From positions 1 through 40,081 of the forward strand of contig NZ_JAAALN010000013.1 in NCBI RefSeq assembly GCF_009906795.1: DNA of 40,081 nucleotides. Direction: 5' to 3'. Below the pieces are notes generated by a model that saw nothing but the letters and a program-made list of their open reading frames with translations, was not told the DNA's origin and made no database searches. Within the stretch, counting starts at the first letter, position 1, and each line of letters starts with the position of its first letter. Position numbers and translations under genes: made by a program. This DNA comes from Kineococcus siccus (GTDB lineage: Bacteria; Actinomycetota; Actinomycetes; Actinomycetales; Kineococcaceae). This document shows positions 11,046 to 19,619 of this stretch, piece by piece.

Positions 11046-11941
11046 GGTCGTCCTCCAGGGGGAGTTCCGTGCTGCGGGTGGGGGTCGCCGGGCCGTACCC
11101 GGGACCAGAACTCGTCGGCGAGCGCGGCGAACTCGGCGGCCCGCTCGATCTGCGGCATGTGGCCCGTGCCGGGGAACACGTGGGTCTGCGCGTGCGGCAG
11201 CAGCCGGCGGACGGCGTCGAGGTGGTCGGCCGGCAGGACGAGGTCCTCGGCGCCCCACACGACGAGGGTCGGCAGGTGCAGGGCCGCGACGGCCGGGACG
11301 AGCCGCCGCCGCCAGCCGGGGCGGACGCCGAGGACGGTGCCGAGGTCGTGCGCGGTCTCGGCCATGACCTGCGGTCCGTGCGGGCGCGAGGCGAGCCGGA
11401 ACGCGCGATCGACGCGCTCGGGGGTGACCATCGCGCGGTCGTGGAAGATGCCGCGCTGGTTGCGGCGTGCGGCGTCGAGGCTGGGCGTGAGCAGCCGCTT
11501 CGCCAGCGACCGGACCGCGACCAGCCGGAGCGCCCACGTCACGGTGCGGCCGAACCCCGCGGGGTCGGCGAGCAGGAGGGTGCGCACGCGGGACGGGATC
11601 CGCACGGCCACCGCCATGGCGACGGCCCCGCCGAGGGAGTTTCCGACGACGTGCAGGGGCCCGGTCTCGCCGAGGGCGTCGAGCGAGGCCACGACGGCGT
11701 CCGCGAGGCCGTCCAGGGTGTTCGGGACGGTCAGCGGGTCGGAGCCGCCGAACCCGGCGAGGTCGACGCTCAGGCAGCGGAAGCGGCTGCGCAGCAACCG
11801 GTGCTGCTCGTCGAAGTCGTCCAGGCTGCAGCCGATGCCGTGCAGCATCAGGACGGTGTCCCCCTCGCCGTCGAGGCGGTAGCGCACCCGACGGCCGGCG
11901 ACGCGGACCTCCTGCACGTCCGCGAGCGGGGTCTCAGCCAC
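11042..11941 (-). CDS. Alpha/beta hydrolase of the ethA operon
   Basis: A 299-aa alpha/beta-fold hydrolase. The triad is visible: nucleophile Ser102 in GNSLGG, acid Asp233 in WGAEDLVLP, His261 in GTGHMPQ; the oxyanion loop is LHGIGCS near residue 34. No signal peptide, so cytoplasmic. Its GTG start lies 8 nt inside the 3' end of ethA and its stop overlaps the dehydrogenase start by 4 nt, so all three are almost certainly one transcript. An esterase next to a Baeyer-Villiger monooxygenase fits hydrolysis of the ester or lactone made by that enzyme; the substrate is unknown. Confidence 0.92.
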   Translation of the reverse strand: MAETPLADVQEVRVAGRRVRYRLDGEGDTVLMLHGIGCSLDDFDEQHRLLRSRFRCLSVDLAGFGGSDPLTVPNTLDGLADAVVASLDALGETGPLHVVGNSLGGAVAMAVAVRIPSRVRTLLLADPAGFGRTVTWALRLVAVRSLAKRLLTPSLDAARRNQRGIFHDRAMVTPERVDRAFRLASRPHGPQVMAETAHDLGTVLGVRPGWRRRLVPAVAALHLPTLVVWGAEDLVLPADHLDAVRRLLPHAQTHVFPGTGHMPQIERAAEFAALADEFWSRVRPGDPHPQHGTPPGGRP

Positions 11942-13424
11942 CGGTCGCCGCCGGGACCCGGCCCGTCGCCCGGGAGAACGTCAGCCCGACGTCGGCGGGG
12001 GAGCGGTGGCGCAGCAGGAGGACGTCGCGCGGGTAGTTCTGGTGCAGGAGCCACGGGGCGGTGGCGCCCTGCGTCGGCAGCTGGTCCTGGCTGCGGCGCA
12101 CGTAGCCGGCGGCCAGGTCGATCAGCGGGCGGCGCTCGGGGGTCGGCGGTTCCGCGGCCACCACGACGTCGTGGCCGCGGCGCCGCATGAGCTCCAGCAG
12201 CCGGACGACGTGCTCGCTGACCAGGTCGACCTTCAGCGTCCAGGAGGCGTTGGTGTACCCGAGCGCGAACGCGAGGTTCGGCACGCCCGAGAGCATCATC
12301 CCCTTGTAGACGACGCACGCCGCGGGGTCGATCTCGCGCCCGTCGACGGCGAGGGAGATGCCGCCCAGGAACAGCAGCTCGAGGCCCGTCGCCGTGACGA
12401 CGACGTCGGCGTGCAGCTCCTCGCCCGAGGTGAGGCGGATCCCCGTCTCCGTGAAGGTGTCGACGGCGCCGGTGACCACGGAGGCCTTCCCGCCGCGGAC
12501 GGCCGAGAACAGCTCGCCGCCCGGCACGAAGCAGAGCCGCTGGTCCCACGGGTCGTAGGACGGCACGAAGTCCCGGTCGACGTCGTAGCCGGCGGGCAGC
12601 TGCGCCGCGACCCGCTCGCGCAGCAGCCGGCGCACGAACCCGGGGGCGCGGCGGCTCAGCTGGAACGTGGCCGTGGCCGCGGCGATGTTCTTCCACCGCA
12701 CCAGGGGGTAGACGACCGACTCGGGCAGCCGGCCGCGCAACCGGTCGGCGAGGGCGTCGCGACGCGAGAGCGACAGCATCCAGCTGGGGGAGCGCTGCAG
12801 CATCGTGACGTGCTCGGCCTCGCCCGCGACGGCGGGCACGATCGTGACGGCCGTGGCCCCGCTGCCGATCACCACGACCCGCTTCCCGGCGGTGACCAGG
12901 TCCGCGGGCCAGTGCTGGGGGTGCACGACGGTGCCCGCGAACTGCTCGCGGCCGGGCAGCTCGGGCTCGTAGCCGTGGTCGTAGCGGTAGTACCCGGTGC
13001 ACGAGAACAGGAAGTCGCACGTGAGCTCGACCGTCTCGGTCCCGTCCTCGCTCGTGCGCTCGACCTCGACGGTCCAGCGCGCGTCGGCCGAGGAGAACTC
13101 GGCGCGGACCACGCGGTGGCCGTGGCGGACGAGGCGGTCGACGCCGAACTCCCGCGCGGTGTCCTCCACGTAGCGGCGGATGGAGGGGCCGTCGGCGATG
13201 GCCTGCGGCGACGTCCACGGCCGGAACGAGTACCCCAGCGTGTACATGTCGGAGTCGGAGCGGACGCCGGGGTAGCGGAAGAGGTCCCACGTCCCGCCCA
13301 CGGCCGCGCGCGACTCCAGCACGGCCACGCTGCGCCCGGGTGCCTCGCGCCGCAGCCGGCAGGCGGCGCCGATGCCCGACAGCCCCGCCCCCACGACCAG
13401 CACGTCCACGTGCTCAGCAGTCAT
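11934..13424 (-). CDS. ethA: EthA-like FAD-containing Baeyer-Villiger monooxygenase
   Basis: A 496-aa flavoprotein that would insert oxygen next to a ketone using NADPH and O2. It has the FAD motif GAGLSG (12-17), the Baeyer-Villiger fingerprint FAGTVVHPQHWP (162-173, fitting FxGxxxHxxxW) and the NADPH motif GSGATA (187-192). Runs such as GGTWDLFRYPGVRSDSDMYT, PWDQRLC and LGYTNASWTLK match my recollection of Mycobacterium tuberculosis EthA, the monooxygenase that activates ethionamide, and length is the same class. It is divergent from an EthR-like gene as in mycobacteria. The ATG at 13424 has no Shine-Dalgarno sequence but a consensus promoter directly upstream. The physiological substrate is not known. 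Confidence 0.93.
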   Translation of the reverse strand: MTAEHVDVLVVGAGLSGIGAACRLRREAPGRSVAVLESRAAVGGTWDLFRYPGVRSDSDMYTLGYSFRPWTSPQAIADGPSIRRYVEDTAREFGVDRLVRHGHRVVRAEFSSADARWTVEVERTSEDGTETVELTCDFLFSCTGYYRYDHGYEPELPGREQFAGTVVHPQHWPADLVTAGKRVVVIGSGATAVTIVPAVAGEAEHVTMLQRSPSWMLSLSRRDALADRLRGRLPESVVYPLVRWKNIAAATATFQLSRRAPGFVRRLLRERVAAQLPAGYDVDRDFVPSYDPWDQRLCFVPGGELFSAVRGGKASVVTGAVDTFTETGIRLTSGEELHADVVVTATGLELLFLGGISLAVDGREIDPAACVVYKGMMLSGVPNLAFALGYTNASWTLKVDLVSEHVVRLLELMRRRGHDVVVAAEPPTPERRPLIDLAAGYVRRSQDQLPTQGATAPWLLHQNYPRDVLLLRHRSPADVGLTFSRATGRVPAATGG

Positions 13425-13430
13425 GCGACC

Positions 13431-13481
13431 ACTGTTCAACGAGGCGTCGACGGTGTCAACAGGGTGTCGAACGCCTAGGCT
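13431..13481. promoter_or_regulatory. ethA/ethR divergent promoters and repeat-rich operator
   Basis: The ethA promoter (minus strand) is TTGACA (13459-13454), 17 bp, AACAGT (13436-13431), 6 nt, ATG. The ethR promoter (plus strand) is GTGTCA (13453-13458), 17 bp, TAGGCT (13476-13481), 6 nt, GTG. The two -35 elements overlap. Related repeats TGTTCAAC (13433-13440), TGTCAAC (13454-13460) and TGTCGAAC (13465-13472), plus a dyad CTGTTCA...TCAACAG (13432-13438, 13456-13462), resemble the GTTGA/GTCGA repeats of the mycobacterial EthR operator. One EthR array here could silence both genes. Confidence 0.7.
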
Positions 13482-13487
13482 CCTCCC

Positions 13488-14153
13488 GTGCCCGCCGAAC
13501 CCACGCCCGCCGAGACCCCGGGCCGCGGCCGGCGCGCGGCCCGCCCCAGCGGTGACGACCGCGAGCGCGCGATCCTCGGCACCGCCGAGCAGCTGCTGAC
13601 GCAGCGCCCGTACGCCGACGTCTCGGTGGACGACCTCGCGCGCGGGGCCGGCATCTCGCGGCCGACGTTCTACTTCTACTTCCCGTCCAAGGAGGCCGTG
13701 CTGCTGGCCCTCCTGGACGCCGTCGTCGCCGAGGCCCGGCTGCGCCGCGACACGGCGCTGCGCCACCCCGCTCCCGACCCCGAGCGGCGCTGGCGCCAGG
13801 TCATCGCGGCCATCCAGGAGCCCTTCCGCACCCACCGGGCCGTCACGCTCGCCGCGGCCGAGGCGCGCGCCTCGAGCCCCGCCGTCCGCGAGGTCTGGAG
13901 CGCGGTGATGGAGCGCTTCGTGACCGAGACGGCCGCCGAGATCGACGCCGAGCGCGCGCGGGGCGCGGCACCGCCCGGGCTGCCGTCGCGGGAGCTGGCC
14001 ACGGCCCTGAACTGGATGAACGAGCGGGTCCTGCACACCACGTTCGCGGGCCACGGACCCGCCGTCGGTGAGGCGGACGTCGTCGACGTCCTGCTGGGCG
14101 TGTGGCTGCGCGCCATCTACGGCGAGCCGCACCCCCGCGGCAGCACGCCCTAG
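13488..14153 (+). CDS. ethR: EthR-like TetR-family repressor
   Basis: A 221-aa TetR regulator. The N-terminal part reads [17 protein letters not shown] and the helix-turn-helix region [19 protein letters not shown] plus PSKEAVLL is nearly identical, from memory, to M. tuberculosis EthR. The C-terminal half keeps [12 protein letters not shown] and [12 protein letters not shown], again EthR-like; it would form the ligand pocket and dimer interface. It is divergent from ethA with 63 nt between starts. The GTG has TAGGCT 6 nt upstream, so it is probably leaderless and autoregulated. Its TAG stop forms the first three bases of the next gene's putative -10. Confidence 0.93.
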   Translation: MPAEPTPAETPGRGRRAARPSGDDRERAILGTAEQLLTQRPYADVSVDDLARGAGISRPTFYFYFPSKEAVLLALLDAVVAEARLRRDTALRHPAPDPERRWRQVIAAIQEPFRTHRAVTLAAAEARASSPAVREVWSAVMERFVTETAAEIDAERARGAAPPGLPSRELATALNWMNERVLHTTFAGHGPAVGEADVVDVLLGVWLRAIYGEPHPRGSTP

Positions 14154-14156
14154 ACT
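14151..14156 (+). promoter_or_regulatory. -10 element of gatCAB
   Basis: TAGACT, a TANNNT hexamer, 8 nt before the gatC GTG, with no Shine-Dalgarno sequence and no recognisable -35. Its TAG is the stop codon of ethR. Confidence 0.5.
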
Positions 14157-14164
14157 CACCGGTC

Positions 14165-14464
14165 GTGTCCGTCATCTCCCGTTCCGAGGTCGAGCACCTC
14201 GCGCGCCTGGCGCGCATCGACATGTCCGACGAGGAGCTGGACCGCATGGCCGGTCAGCTCGGCGCGGTCCTCGACGCCGTCGCGCAGGTGTCCTCCGCCG
14301 TCACCGAGGACGTTCCCGCGACGTCGCACCCGGTGCCGCTGGTCAACGTCACCCGGCCCGACGTCGTGCGTCCCGGCCTGAGCGCCGCCGACGCCCTCGC
14401 CGGCGCTCCCGCGTCCGAGGACGGCCGGTTCCGCGTGCCCCAGATCCTCGAGGAGGACGCGTGA
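14165..14464 (+). CDS. gatC: Aspartyl/glutamyl-tRNA amidotransferase subunit C
   Basis: A 99-aa small subunit of GatCAB, which converts Glu-tRNA(Gln) and Asp-tRNA(Asn) to the amidated forms; GatC wraps the GatA-GatB interface. The family pattern is clear: [21 protein letters not shown] at the start, [18 protein letters not shown] in the middle, and the closing [12 protein letters not shown]. The GTG at 14165 is chosen over the in-frame ATG at 14102, which lies inside ethR. The stop overlaps the gatA start (GTGA), the first of two 4-nt overlaps in the operon. Confidence 0.96.
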   Translation: MSVISRSEVEHLARLARIDMSDEELDRMAGQLGAVLDAVAQVSSAVTEDVPATSHPVPLVNVTRPDVVRPGLSAADALAGAPASEDGRFRVPQILEEDA

Positions 14465-16002
14465 GCAGCAGCGTGAACGAGCTGGTGCACTGGGACGCCG
14501 CGCGGCTGTCCGAGGCGCTGGTCGCCAGGGTCGTGTCCTCGGAGGAGGTCACTCAGGCGCACCTCGACCGCATCGCGGCCGTCGACGGCCCCGCGGAGAC
14601 CGGCGTGCACGCGTTCCTGCACGTCGCCGCCGAGTCCGCGCTCGCCCGCGCCCGCGAGGTCGACGCCGACCGCGCGAAGGGCGCCGTGCTTGGCCCGCTG
14701 GCCGGGGTGCCGATCGGCGTGAAGGACGTGCTCACCACGCGCGGCATGCCCACCACGTGCGGCTCGCGCATGCTCGAGGGCTGGGTCCCGCCGTACGACG
14801 CGACCGTCGTCCGCGAGCTGCACGCGGCGGGGCTCGTCGTGCTCGGCAAGACGAACATGGACGAGTTCGCGATGGGCTCGACCACCGAGCACTCCGCCTA
14901 CGGCCCGACCCGCAACCCGTGGGACGCGACGCGGGTCCCCGGCGGGTCCGGCGGCGGATCGGCCGCGGCGCTCGCCGCCTTCGAGGCCCCGCTCACCGTG
15001 GGGTCCGACACGGGTGGCTCGATCCGCCAGCCCGCGGCGCTCACGGGCACGGTCGGCGTCAAGCCCACCTACGGCGGCGTCTCGCGCTACGGCCTCGTGG
15101 CGCTCGCGAGCTCGCTGGACCAGGCCGGCCCGTGCGCGCGGACCGTGCTGGACACCGCGCTGCTGCACGCCGTCATCGCGGGCCACGACCCGTACGACTC
15201 CACCTCGATCCCGGCCGACGTCCCCGACGTCGTCGGCGCCGCGCGGCAGGGCGCCTCGGGCGACCTGACCGGCGTCCGCGTCGGGGTCGTCGAGGAGCTG
15301 TCGGGCGAGGGGTACGAGGCGGGCGTCACCGCGCGCTTCACCGAGGCCGTCGCGCTGCTGCGCGAGGCCGGCGCCGAGGTCGTCGAGCTGAGCCTGCCGA
15401 ACCTCGTGCACGCCCTCGCGGCGTACTACCTGATCCTGCCGAGCGAGGCGTCGAGCAACCTCGCCAAGTTCGACGGCATGCGCTACGGCCTGCGGGTGAC
15501 GCCCGAGGGCGAGCACGTGACGGCCGAGCAGGTCATGCGCGCGACGCGCGCCGCCGGGTTCGGCGACGAGGCCAAGCGCCGCATCATCCTCGGCACCTAC
15601 GCCCTCTCGGCGGGGTACTACGACGCCTACTACGGCAGCGCCCAGAAGGTCCGCACCCTGGTGCAGCGCGACTTCGCGCGGGCCTTCGGCCAGGTCGACG
15701 TCCTCGTCTCGCCGACCGCGCCGACCACGGCGTACCGGCTGGGGGAGAAGCTCGACGACCCGCTGGCCATGTACGCCGGCGACGTCGCCACGATCCCCGC
15801 GAACCTCGCGGGGATCCCCGGCATGTCGCTGCCCGCGGGCCTGTCCGACGACGGCCTGCCCGTCGGTCTGCAGGTCCTCGCGCCGCAGCAGGCCGACGAC
15901 CGGCTGTACCGGGTCGGGGCCGCCGTCGAGGCGCGCCTGACCGCGCAGTGGGGTGGGTCGCTGCTCTCGCAGGTCCCCGAGTGGAAGGGAGTCCCGGCAT
16001 GA
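14461..16002 (+). CDS. gatA: Aspartyl/glutamyl-tRNA amidotransferase subunit A
   Basis: A 513-aa amidase-signature subunit that releases ammonia from glutamine for GatB. The Ser-cisSer-Lys triad is intact: Lys88 in GVKDV, Ser163 in the GGSGGGS loop and Ser187 in [10 protein letters not shown], with spacing as in the Staphylococcus aureus enzyme. The family start [18 protein letters not shown] and the C-terminal [13 protein letters not shown] block are present. Starts with GTG overlapping gatC and stops in an ATGA overlap with gatB, implying coupled translation and equal subunit supply. Confidence 0.97.
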   Translation: MSSSVNELVHWDAARLSEALVARVVSSEEVTQAHLDRIAAVDGPAETGVHAFLHVAAESALARAREVDADRAKGAVLGPLAGVPIGVKDVLTTRGMPTTCGSRMLEGWVPPYDATVVRELHAAGLVVLGKTNMDEFAMGSTTEHSAYGPTRNPWDATRVPGGSGGGSAAALAAFEAPLTVGSDTGGSIRQPAALTGTVGVKPTYGGVSRYGLVALASSLDQAGPCARTVLDTALLHAVIAGHDPYDSTSIPADVPDVVGAARQGASGDLTGVRVGVVEELSGEGYEAGVTARFTEAVALLREAGAEVVELSLPNLVHALAAYYLILPSEASSNLAKFDGMRYGLRVTPEGEHVTAEQVMRATRAAGFGDEAKRRIILGTYALSAGYYDAYYGSAQKVRTLVQRDFARAFGQVDVLVSPTAPTTAYRLGEKLDDPLAMYAGDVATIPANLAGIPGMSLPAGLSDDGLPVGLQVLAPQQADDRLYRVGAAVEARLTAQWGGSLLSQVPEWKGVPA

Positions 16003-17525
16003 GCGCCGTCGAGGAGACCGTGGGCTACGACGAGGCCGTCGCGCAGTTCGACCCGGTGCTCGGGCTCGAGGTCCACGTCGAGCTGTCGACGGCGACGAAG
16101 ATGTTCTCGGGCGCCCCGACGGAGTTCGGTGCGGAGCCCAACACGCAGGTCGACCCCGTCTCGCTCGGCCTGCCGGGTGCCCTGCCGGTCCTGAACGCCA
16201 AGGCCCTGGAGTCCGCGATCCGGATCGGCCTCGCGCTGAACTGCTCGATCGCGAGCTACTGCCGCTTCGCCCGGAAGAACTACTTCTACCCGGACATGCC
16301 GAAGAACTTCCAGACCTCGCAGTACGACGAGCCGATCGCCTACGACGGGTTCCTGGACGTCGAGGTCCCGGCCAGCGAGGACGGCACGAAGCCGGCCTTC
16401 ACGTACCGCGTCGACATCGAGCGGGCGCACATGGAGGAGGACACCGGTAAGTCCCTGCACGTCGGGGGTTCCACGGGCCGCATCCACGGCGCGGAGTACT
16501 CCCTCGTGGACTACAACCGCGCGGGCATCCCGCTCATCGAGATCGTCACCCGTCCCCTCACGGGCGCGGGGGACCGGGTCCCGGACGTGGCGCGCGCGTA
16601 CGTCGCGACGCTGCGCGACCTGCTGCGCGCCCTCGACGTCTCCGACGTGAAGATGGAGCAGGGGTCGCTGCGCTGCGACGTCAACCTGTCGCTGCGCCCC
16701 TCGCCCGACGCGCCGCTGGGCACGCGCTCGGAGACCAAGAACGTGAACTCGCTGCGCTCGGTCGAGCGGGCCGTGCGCTACGAGGTCGGCCGGCACGCGG
16801 CCGTGCTGCGCTCGGGCGCGAAGGTCGTGCAGGAGACCCGGCACTGGCACGAGGACACGGGCCTGACGACGTCGGGCCGGGAGAAGTCCGACGCCGAGGA
16901 CTACCGCTACTTCCCCGAACCGGACCTGGTCCCGATCCAGCCCGACCCGGCCTGGGTCGAGTCGCTGCGGGCGACGCTGCCCGAGCCGCCCGCCGAGCGC
17001 CGCCGCCGGCTCACCACCGACTGGGGGTTCTCCGAGCCCGAGATGCGCGACGTCCTCAACGCGGGCGCGCTCGACCTCGTGGAGGCGACCGTGGCCGCGG
17101 GCGCCTCGCCCGCCACGGCGCGCAAGTGGTGGATGGGGGAGCTCGCCCGGCGGGCCAACGTCGAGGGCACGGAGCTCGCCGCCCTGCCCGTCACCCCGGC
17201 GCAGGTCGCGGAGCTGCAGCGCCTCGTCGACGCCGGCACCCTGACCGACCGCCTCGCGCGCGAGGCCCTCGAGGGCGTGCTCGCGGGCGAGGGCTCGCCC
17301 ACCGAGGTCGTGGCCTCCCGCAACCTCGCGATGGTCTCCGACGACTCCGCGCTCACCGCGGCCGTCGAGGCGGTGCTGGCCGCCAACCCCGACGTCGTCG
17401 CGAAGATCCGCGGGGGCAAGCCCCAGGCCGCCGGTGCGCTCATCGGCCAGGTGATGAAGGAGATGCGCGGCAAGGCGGACGCGGCCCGGGTCCGCGAGCT
17501 CGTGCTGGAGCGCGTCGGCAGCTGA
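15999..17525 (+). CDS. gatB: Aspartyl/glutamyl-tRNA amidotransferase subunit B
   Basis: A 508-aa kinase-like subunit that binds mischarged tRNA and phosphorylates the side-chain carboxylate before amidation. It has the cradle domain with [10 protein letters not shown], the FCxR-like [19 protein letters not shown] segment, [19 protein letters not shown] and [15 protein letters not shown] blocks, followed by the helical and YqeY-like tail domain (about 360-508). Its ATG overlaps the gatA stop. It converges on a chemoreceptor gene, and the two stop codons lie inside an 8-bp inverted repeat. Confidence 0.97.
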   Translation: MSAVEETVGYDEAVAQFDPVLGLEVHVELSTATKMFSGAPTEFGAEPNTQVDPVSLGLPGALPVLNAKALESAIRIGLALNCSIASYCRFARKNYFYPDMPKNFQTSQYDEPIAYDGFLDVEVPASEDGTKPAFTYRVDIERAHMEEDTGKSLHVGGSTGRIHGAEYSLVDYNRAGIPLIEIVTRPLTGAGDRVPDVARAYVATLRDLLRALDVSDVKMEQGSLRCDVNLSLRPSPDAPLGTRSETKNVNSLRSVERAVRYEVGRHAAVLRSGAKVVQETRHWHEDTGLTTSGREKSDAEDYRYFPEPDLVPIQPDPAWVESLRATLPEPPAERRRRLTTDWGFSEPEMRDVLNAGALDLVEATVAAGASPATARKWWMGELARRANVEGTELAALPVTPAQVAELQRLVDAGTLTDRLAREALEGVLAGEGSPTEVVASRNLAMVSDDSALTAAVEAVLAANPDVVAKIRGGKPQAAGALIGQVMKEMRGKADAARVRELVLERVGS

Positions 17526-17538
17526 GGCGCCGCCTCAG
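17522..17538. terminator. Inverted repeat over both stop codons of convergent genes
   Basis: CTGAGGCG (17522-17529) and CGCCTCAG (17531-17538) form a perfect inverted repeat around one base; as RNA, seven pairs with a 3-nt loop are feasible. It contains the gatB TGA and, on the other strand, the chemoreceptor TGA. No U-tract. Probable bidirectional terminator. Confidence 0.5.
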
Positions 17539-19571
17539 ACCGTCCCGCTCTGCACGAGGGCGTCGATGCAGCGCCGGGCGTCGGGGCTGACCTGACCGAA
17601 GGCGATGCCGAGCTCGTCGCCGCCGTCCCCGCCGTCGCGGTGGCGGGTGACGGAGGCGGGGGCGCGGAACTCCTGGCGGCCCACGACCACGCGCAGGTCA
17701 CCCGCTGCCCCCGGCCGCAGCCGCGTCGGGCCGGGCAGGAGGCAGCGCAGCCCGCTGACGCTCAGGTCGGCGAGCGTCGCGTCCACCCGCGTGTCCCCGA
17801 CCGTCAGCGTCACCCGGCCCGCGAGCGGGCGCCGCTCGGCCTCGCGGCGCTCCAGCCGCTCGCCCAGGGAGGCCAGCTCCCGGACGCGGGCGACGGTCGT
17901 GCCCAGGGCGGCGTGCAGCGTGTCGACGAGGGCGAACTGCTCGACGGCGACGCCCGCGAGCGCGGCCGTCGCCTCGTCCAGCAGCGCCATGTCGCTGCCC
18001 ACCTTGCCGATCGCGGCCCCGACGCGCGCGGCGTCGGTGTCCAGGGCCGCGAGGGTCGTCGTGATGGTGCCGGTCGAGCTGGCGGTGGTCGCGGCCAGCC
18101 CCTTGACCTCCTCGGCCACGACGGCGAAGCCGGCGCCGGCCTCGGCGGCCCGGGCGGCCTCGATCGTGGCGTTCAGGGCCAGCAGCTTCGTCTGCGCCGC
18201 GACGCCTGCGATGAGCTGCGCCATCCCGCCCACCTCGACCAGGCTCGCCCCGAGCGCCGCGGCCCCGGCGTCGGCGTCCGCGGTCTCCGCGCTGACGCTG
18301 CGCGTCACGGCCTCCGTCGTCGCCACGCGCGCCTCGATCGAGCGCGCGCACGCCCGCACCGCCTCGACGTGCTCGGCCAGCGCCTGCAGCTCGGTCAGGA
18401 CCGTGGCGGCGCTCTCGTCGATGATGTCCTGCGCGCGCTCCCGGGTGCGGCGCTCCGACGTGCGCTGGTGCTCGAACCCGGCCTGCAGCTGGGCCTCGCG
18501 CTCCTGCTGCGAGGCCAGGAGCTGCTCCTGCTGGCGCAGCAGCGTGAGCCGCGCCGTCGTCAGCGAGCGGGCGATCTCCCCGAACTCGTCGCGGCCGGCC
18601 GGCAGCGGACGGTCCTCGAGGTGGCCGTCGGCGAGCGCGGCGACCGCGGCGACGGTCGCGCCGACGTCGCGGCGAGTGCGCCACAGGATGGCCGCGGCCA
18701 GCCAGGCCGCGAGCAGGAAGCCGACCGCGGTCGCGGTGAGGACGCCGTCGCGGTCGCTGCGCAGCGCCCCTTCCCGGGCGTGCAGCAGCGAGCCCAGGAC
18801 GCCCGAGGCGGCCGGCACCGCGGCCTGCGCCGCGTCGGCGACGGGGGTGGCGTCGACGGGCGCGGGCGCGGGGGCGGTCAGCCGGGCGGCGGTCTCCTGC
18901 GCGGCGGTGGCGACGGCGAGGAGGTCCTCGAGGCCGTCCAGCGGCGCGCCGGCCGCGCGGCGCGCGGTCTCGACGTCGGCGGTCAGGGCGTCGGCGGCGC
19001 TCGTCAGCGTGGCGGCCTCCACGGCCCGCGTCGCCGCGTCCTGCTCGCCGTTCCCGACCGCCGCGGCGGCGGCCAGGAGCCGCGGCAGCTGCACGACCTG
19101 GGCGTCCATGGCGTAGAAGGAGTCGAGGTCCGGGTCGAGCACGAGGTTGGACGCGTTGCCCACCTCGGTGGCGAAGCCGCCCAGCGCCGCGGTCCGCGCG
19201 GACGCGTCGGCACCGCCGCTGCTCGCCGCCGCGACCGTGGCCAGGGCGTCCTCGAGCTCCAGCTCGGGGTGGGCGGCGACGGCGGCGCGCACGCCGGACA
19301 GGTCGGTCGGCTCGCCGCGGGCGGCGCCCGCCATCGCCAGCAGCGTGGGGTCGAGGACCGACTGCCCCGCGAGCTCGGCCCGGGTGAAGGCCAGCCGGTG
19401 CTCGGCCTGGACCGTGAAGGACCCCGTGGCGAGCAGGCCCGGCAGGACGAGCACGGCGACGAGGACCGCGAGGCGGGGGCCGCTGCGCAGCCGGTCCACG
19501 GCAGCCAGTGCGGGCCGCAGCGCCCGTGGGGGGGCCGGGACGGCCCCTGCCTGCTGCATCGCGACGCTCAT
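17535..19571 (-). CDS. Methyl-accepting chemotaxis protein with C-terminal PilZ domain
   Basis: A 678-aa transmembrane chemoreceptor. After a short cytoplasmic start come TM1 (about 33-52), an alanine-rich helical extracellular domain (about 53-275) carrying [18 protein letters not shown], typical of a class of bacterial sensor domains, and TM2 (about 278-297). A HAMP-like linker and signalling domain follow, with tip [18 protein letters not shown] and [15 protein letters not shown]. The last 100 residues form a PilZ domain: REAER fits RxxxR, and DLSVSG fits D/NxSxxG, the c-di-GMP-binding motifs. This implies that c-di-GMP tunes the chemotactic output. ATG start with a GGGGAA-type ribosome site. 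Confidence 0.88.
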   Translation of the reverse strand: MSVAMQQAGAVPAPPRALRPALAAVDRLRSGPRLAVLVAVLVLPGLLATGSFTVQAEHRLAFTRAELAGQSVLDPTLLAMAGAARGEPTDLSGVRAAVAAHPELELEDALATVAAASSGGADASARTAALGGFATEVGNASNLVLDPDLDSFYAMDAQVVQLPRLLAAAAAVGNGEQDAATRAVEAATLTSAADALTADVETARRAAGAPLDGLEDLLAVATAAQETAARLTAPAPAPVDATPVADAAQAAVPAASGVLGSLLHAREGALRSDRDGVLTATAVGFLLAAWLAAAILWRTRRDVGATVAAVAALADGHLEDRPLPAGRDEFGEIARSLTTARLTLLRQQEQLLASQQEREAQLQAGFEHQRTSERRTRERAQDIIDESAATVLTELQALAEHVEAVRACARSIEARVATTEAVTRSVSAETADADAGAAALGASLVEVGGMAQLIAGVAAQTKLLALNATIEAARAAEAGAGFAVVAEEVKGLAATTASSTGTITTTLAALDTDAARVGAAIGKVGSDMALLDEATAALAGVAVEQFALVDTLHAALGTTVARVRELASLGERLERREAERRPLAGRVTLTVGDTRVDATLADLSVSGLRCLLPGPTRLRPGAAGDLRVVVGRQEFRAPASVTRHRDGGDGGDELGIAFGQVSPDARRCIDALVQSGTV

Positions 19572-19597
19572 GTTCCCCGTGCCTTCCCGACGATCGT

Positions 19598-19619
19598 CCG
19601 CGGTGAGCTGTCACCGCGG
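19598..19619. terminator. 9-bp inverted repeat between MFS and chemoreceptor genes
   Basis: CCGCGGTGA (19598-19606), GCTG, TCACCGCGG (19611-19619) form a perfect 9-bp stem with a 4-nt loop covering the MFS stop. No U-tract follows on the minus strand. It may end the arsR-MFS transcript or be an operator for the chemoreceptor gene starting at 19571. Confidence 0.45.
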
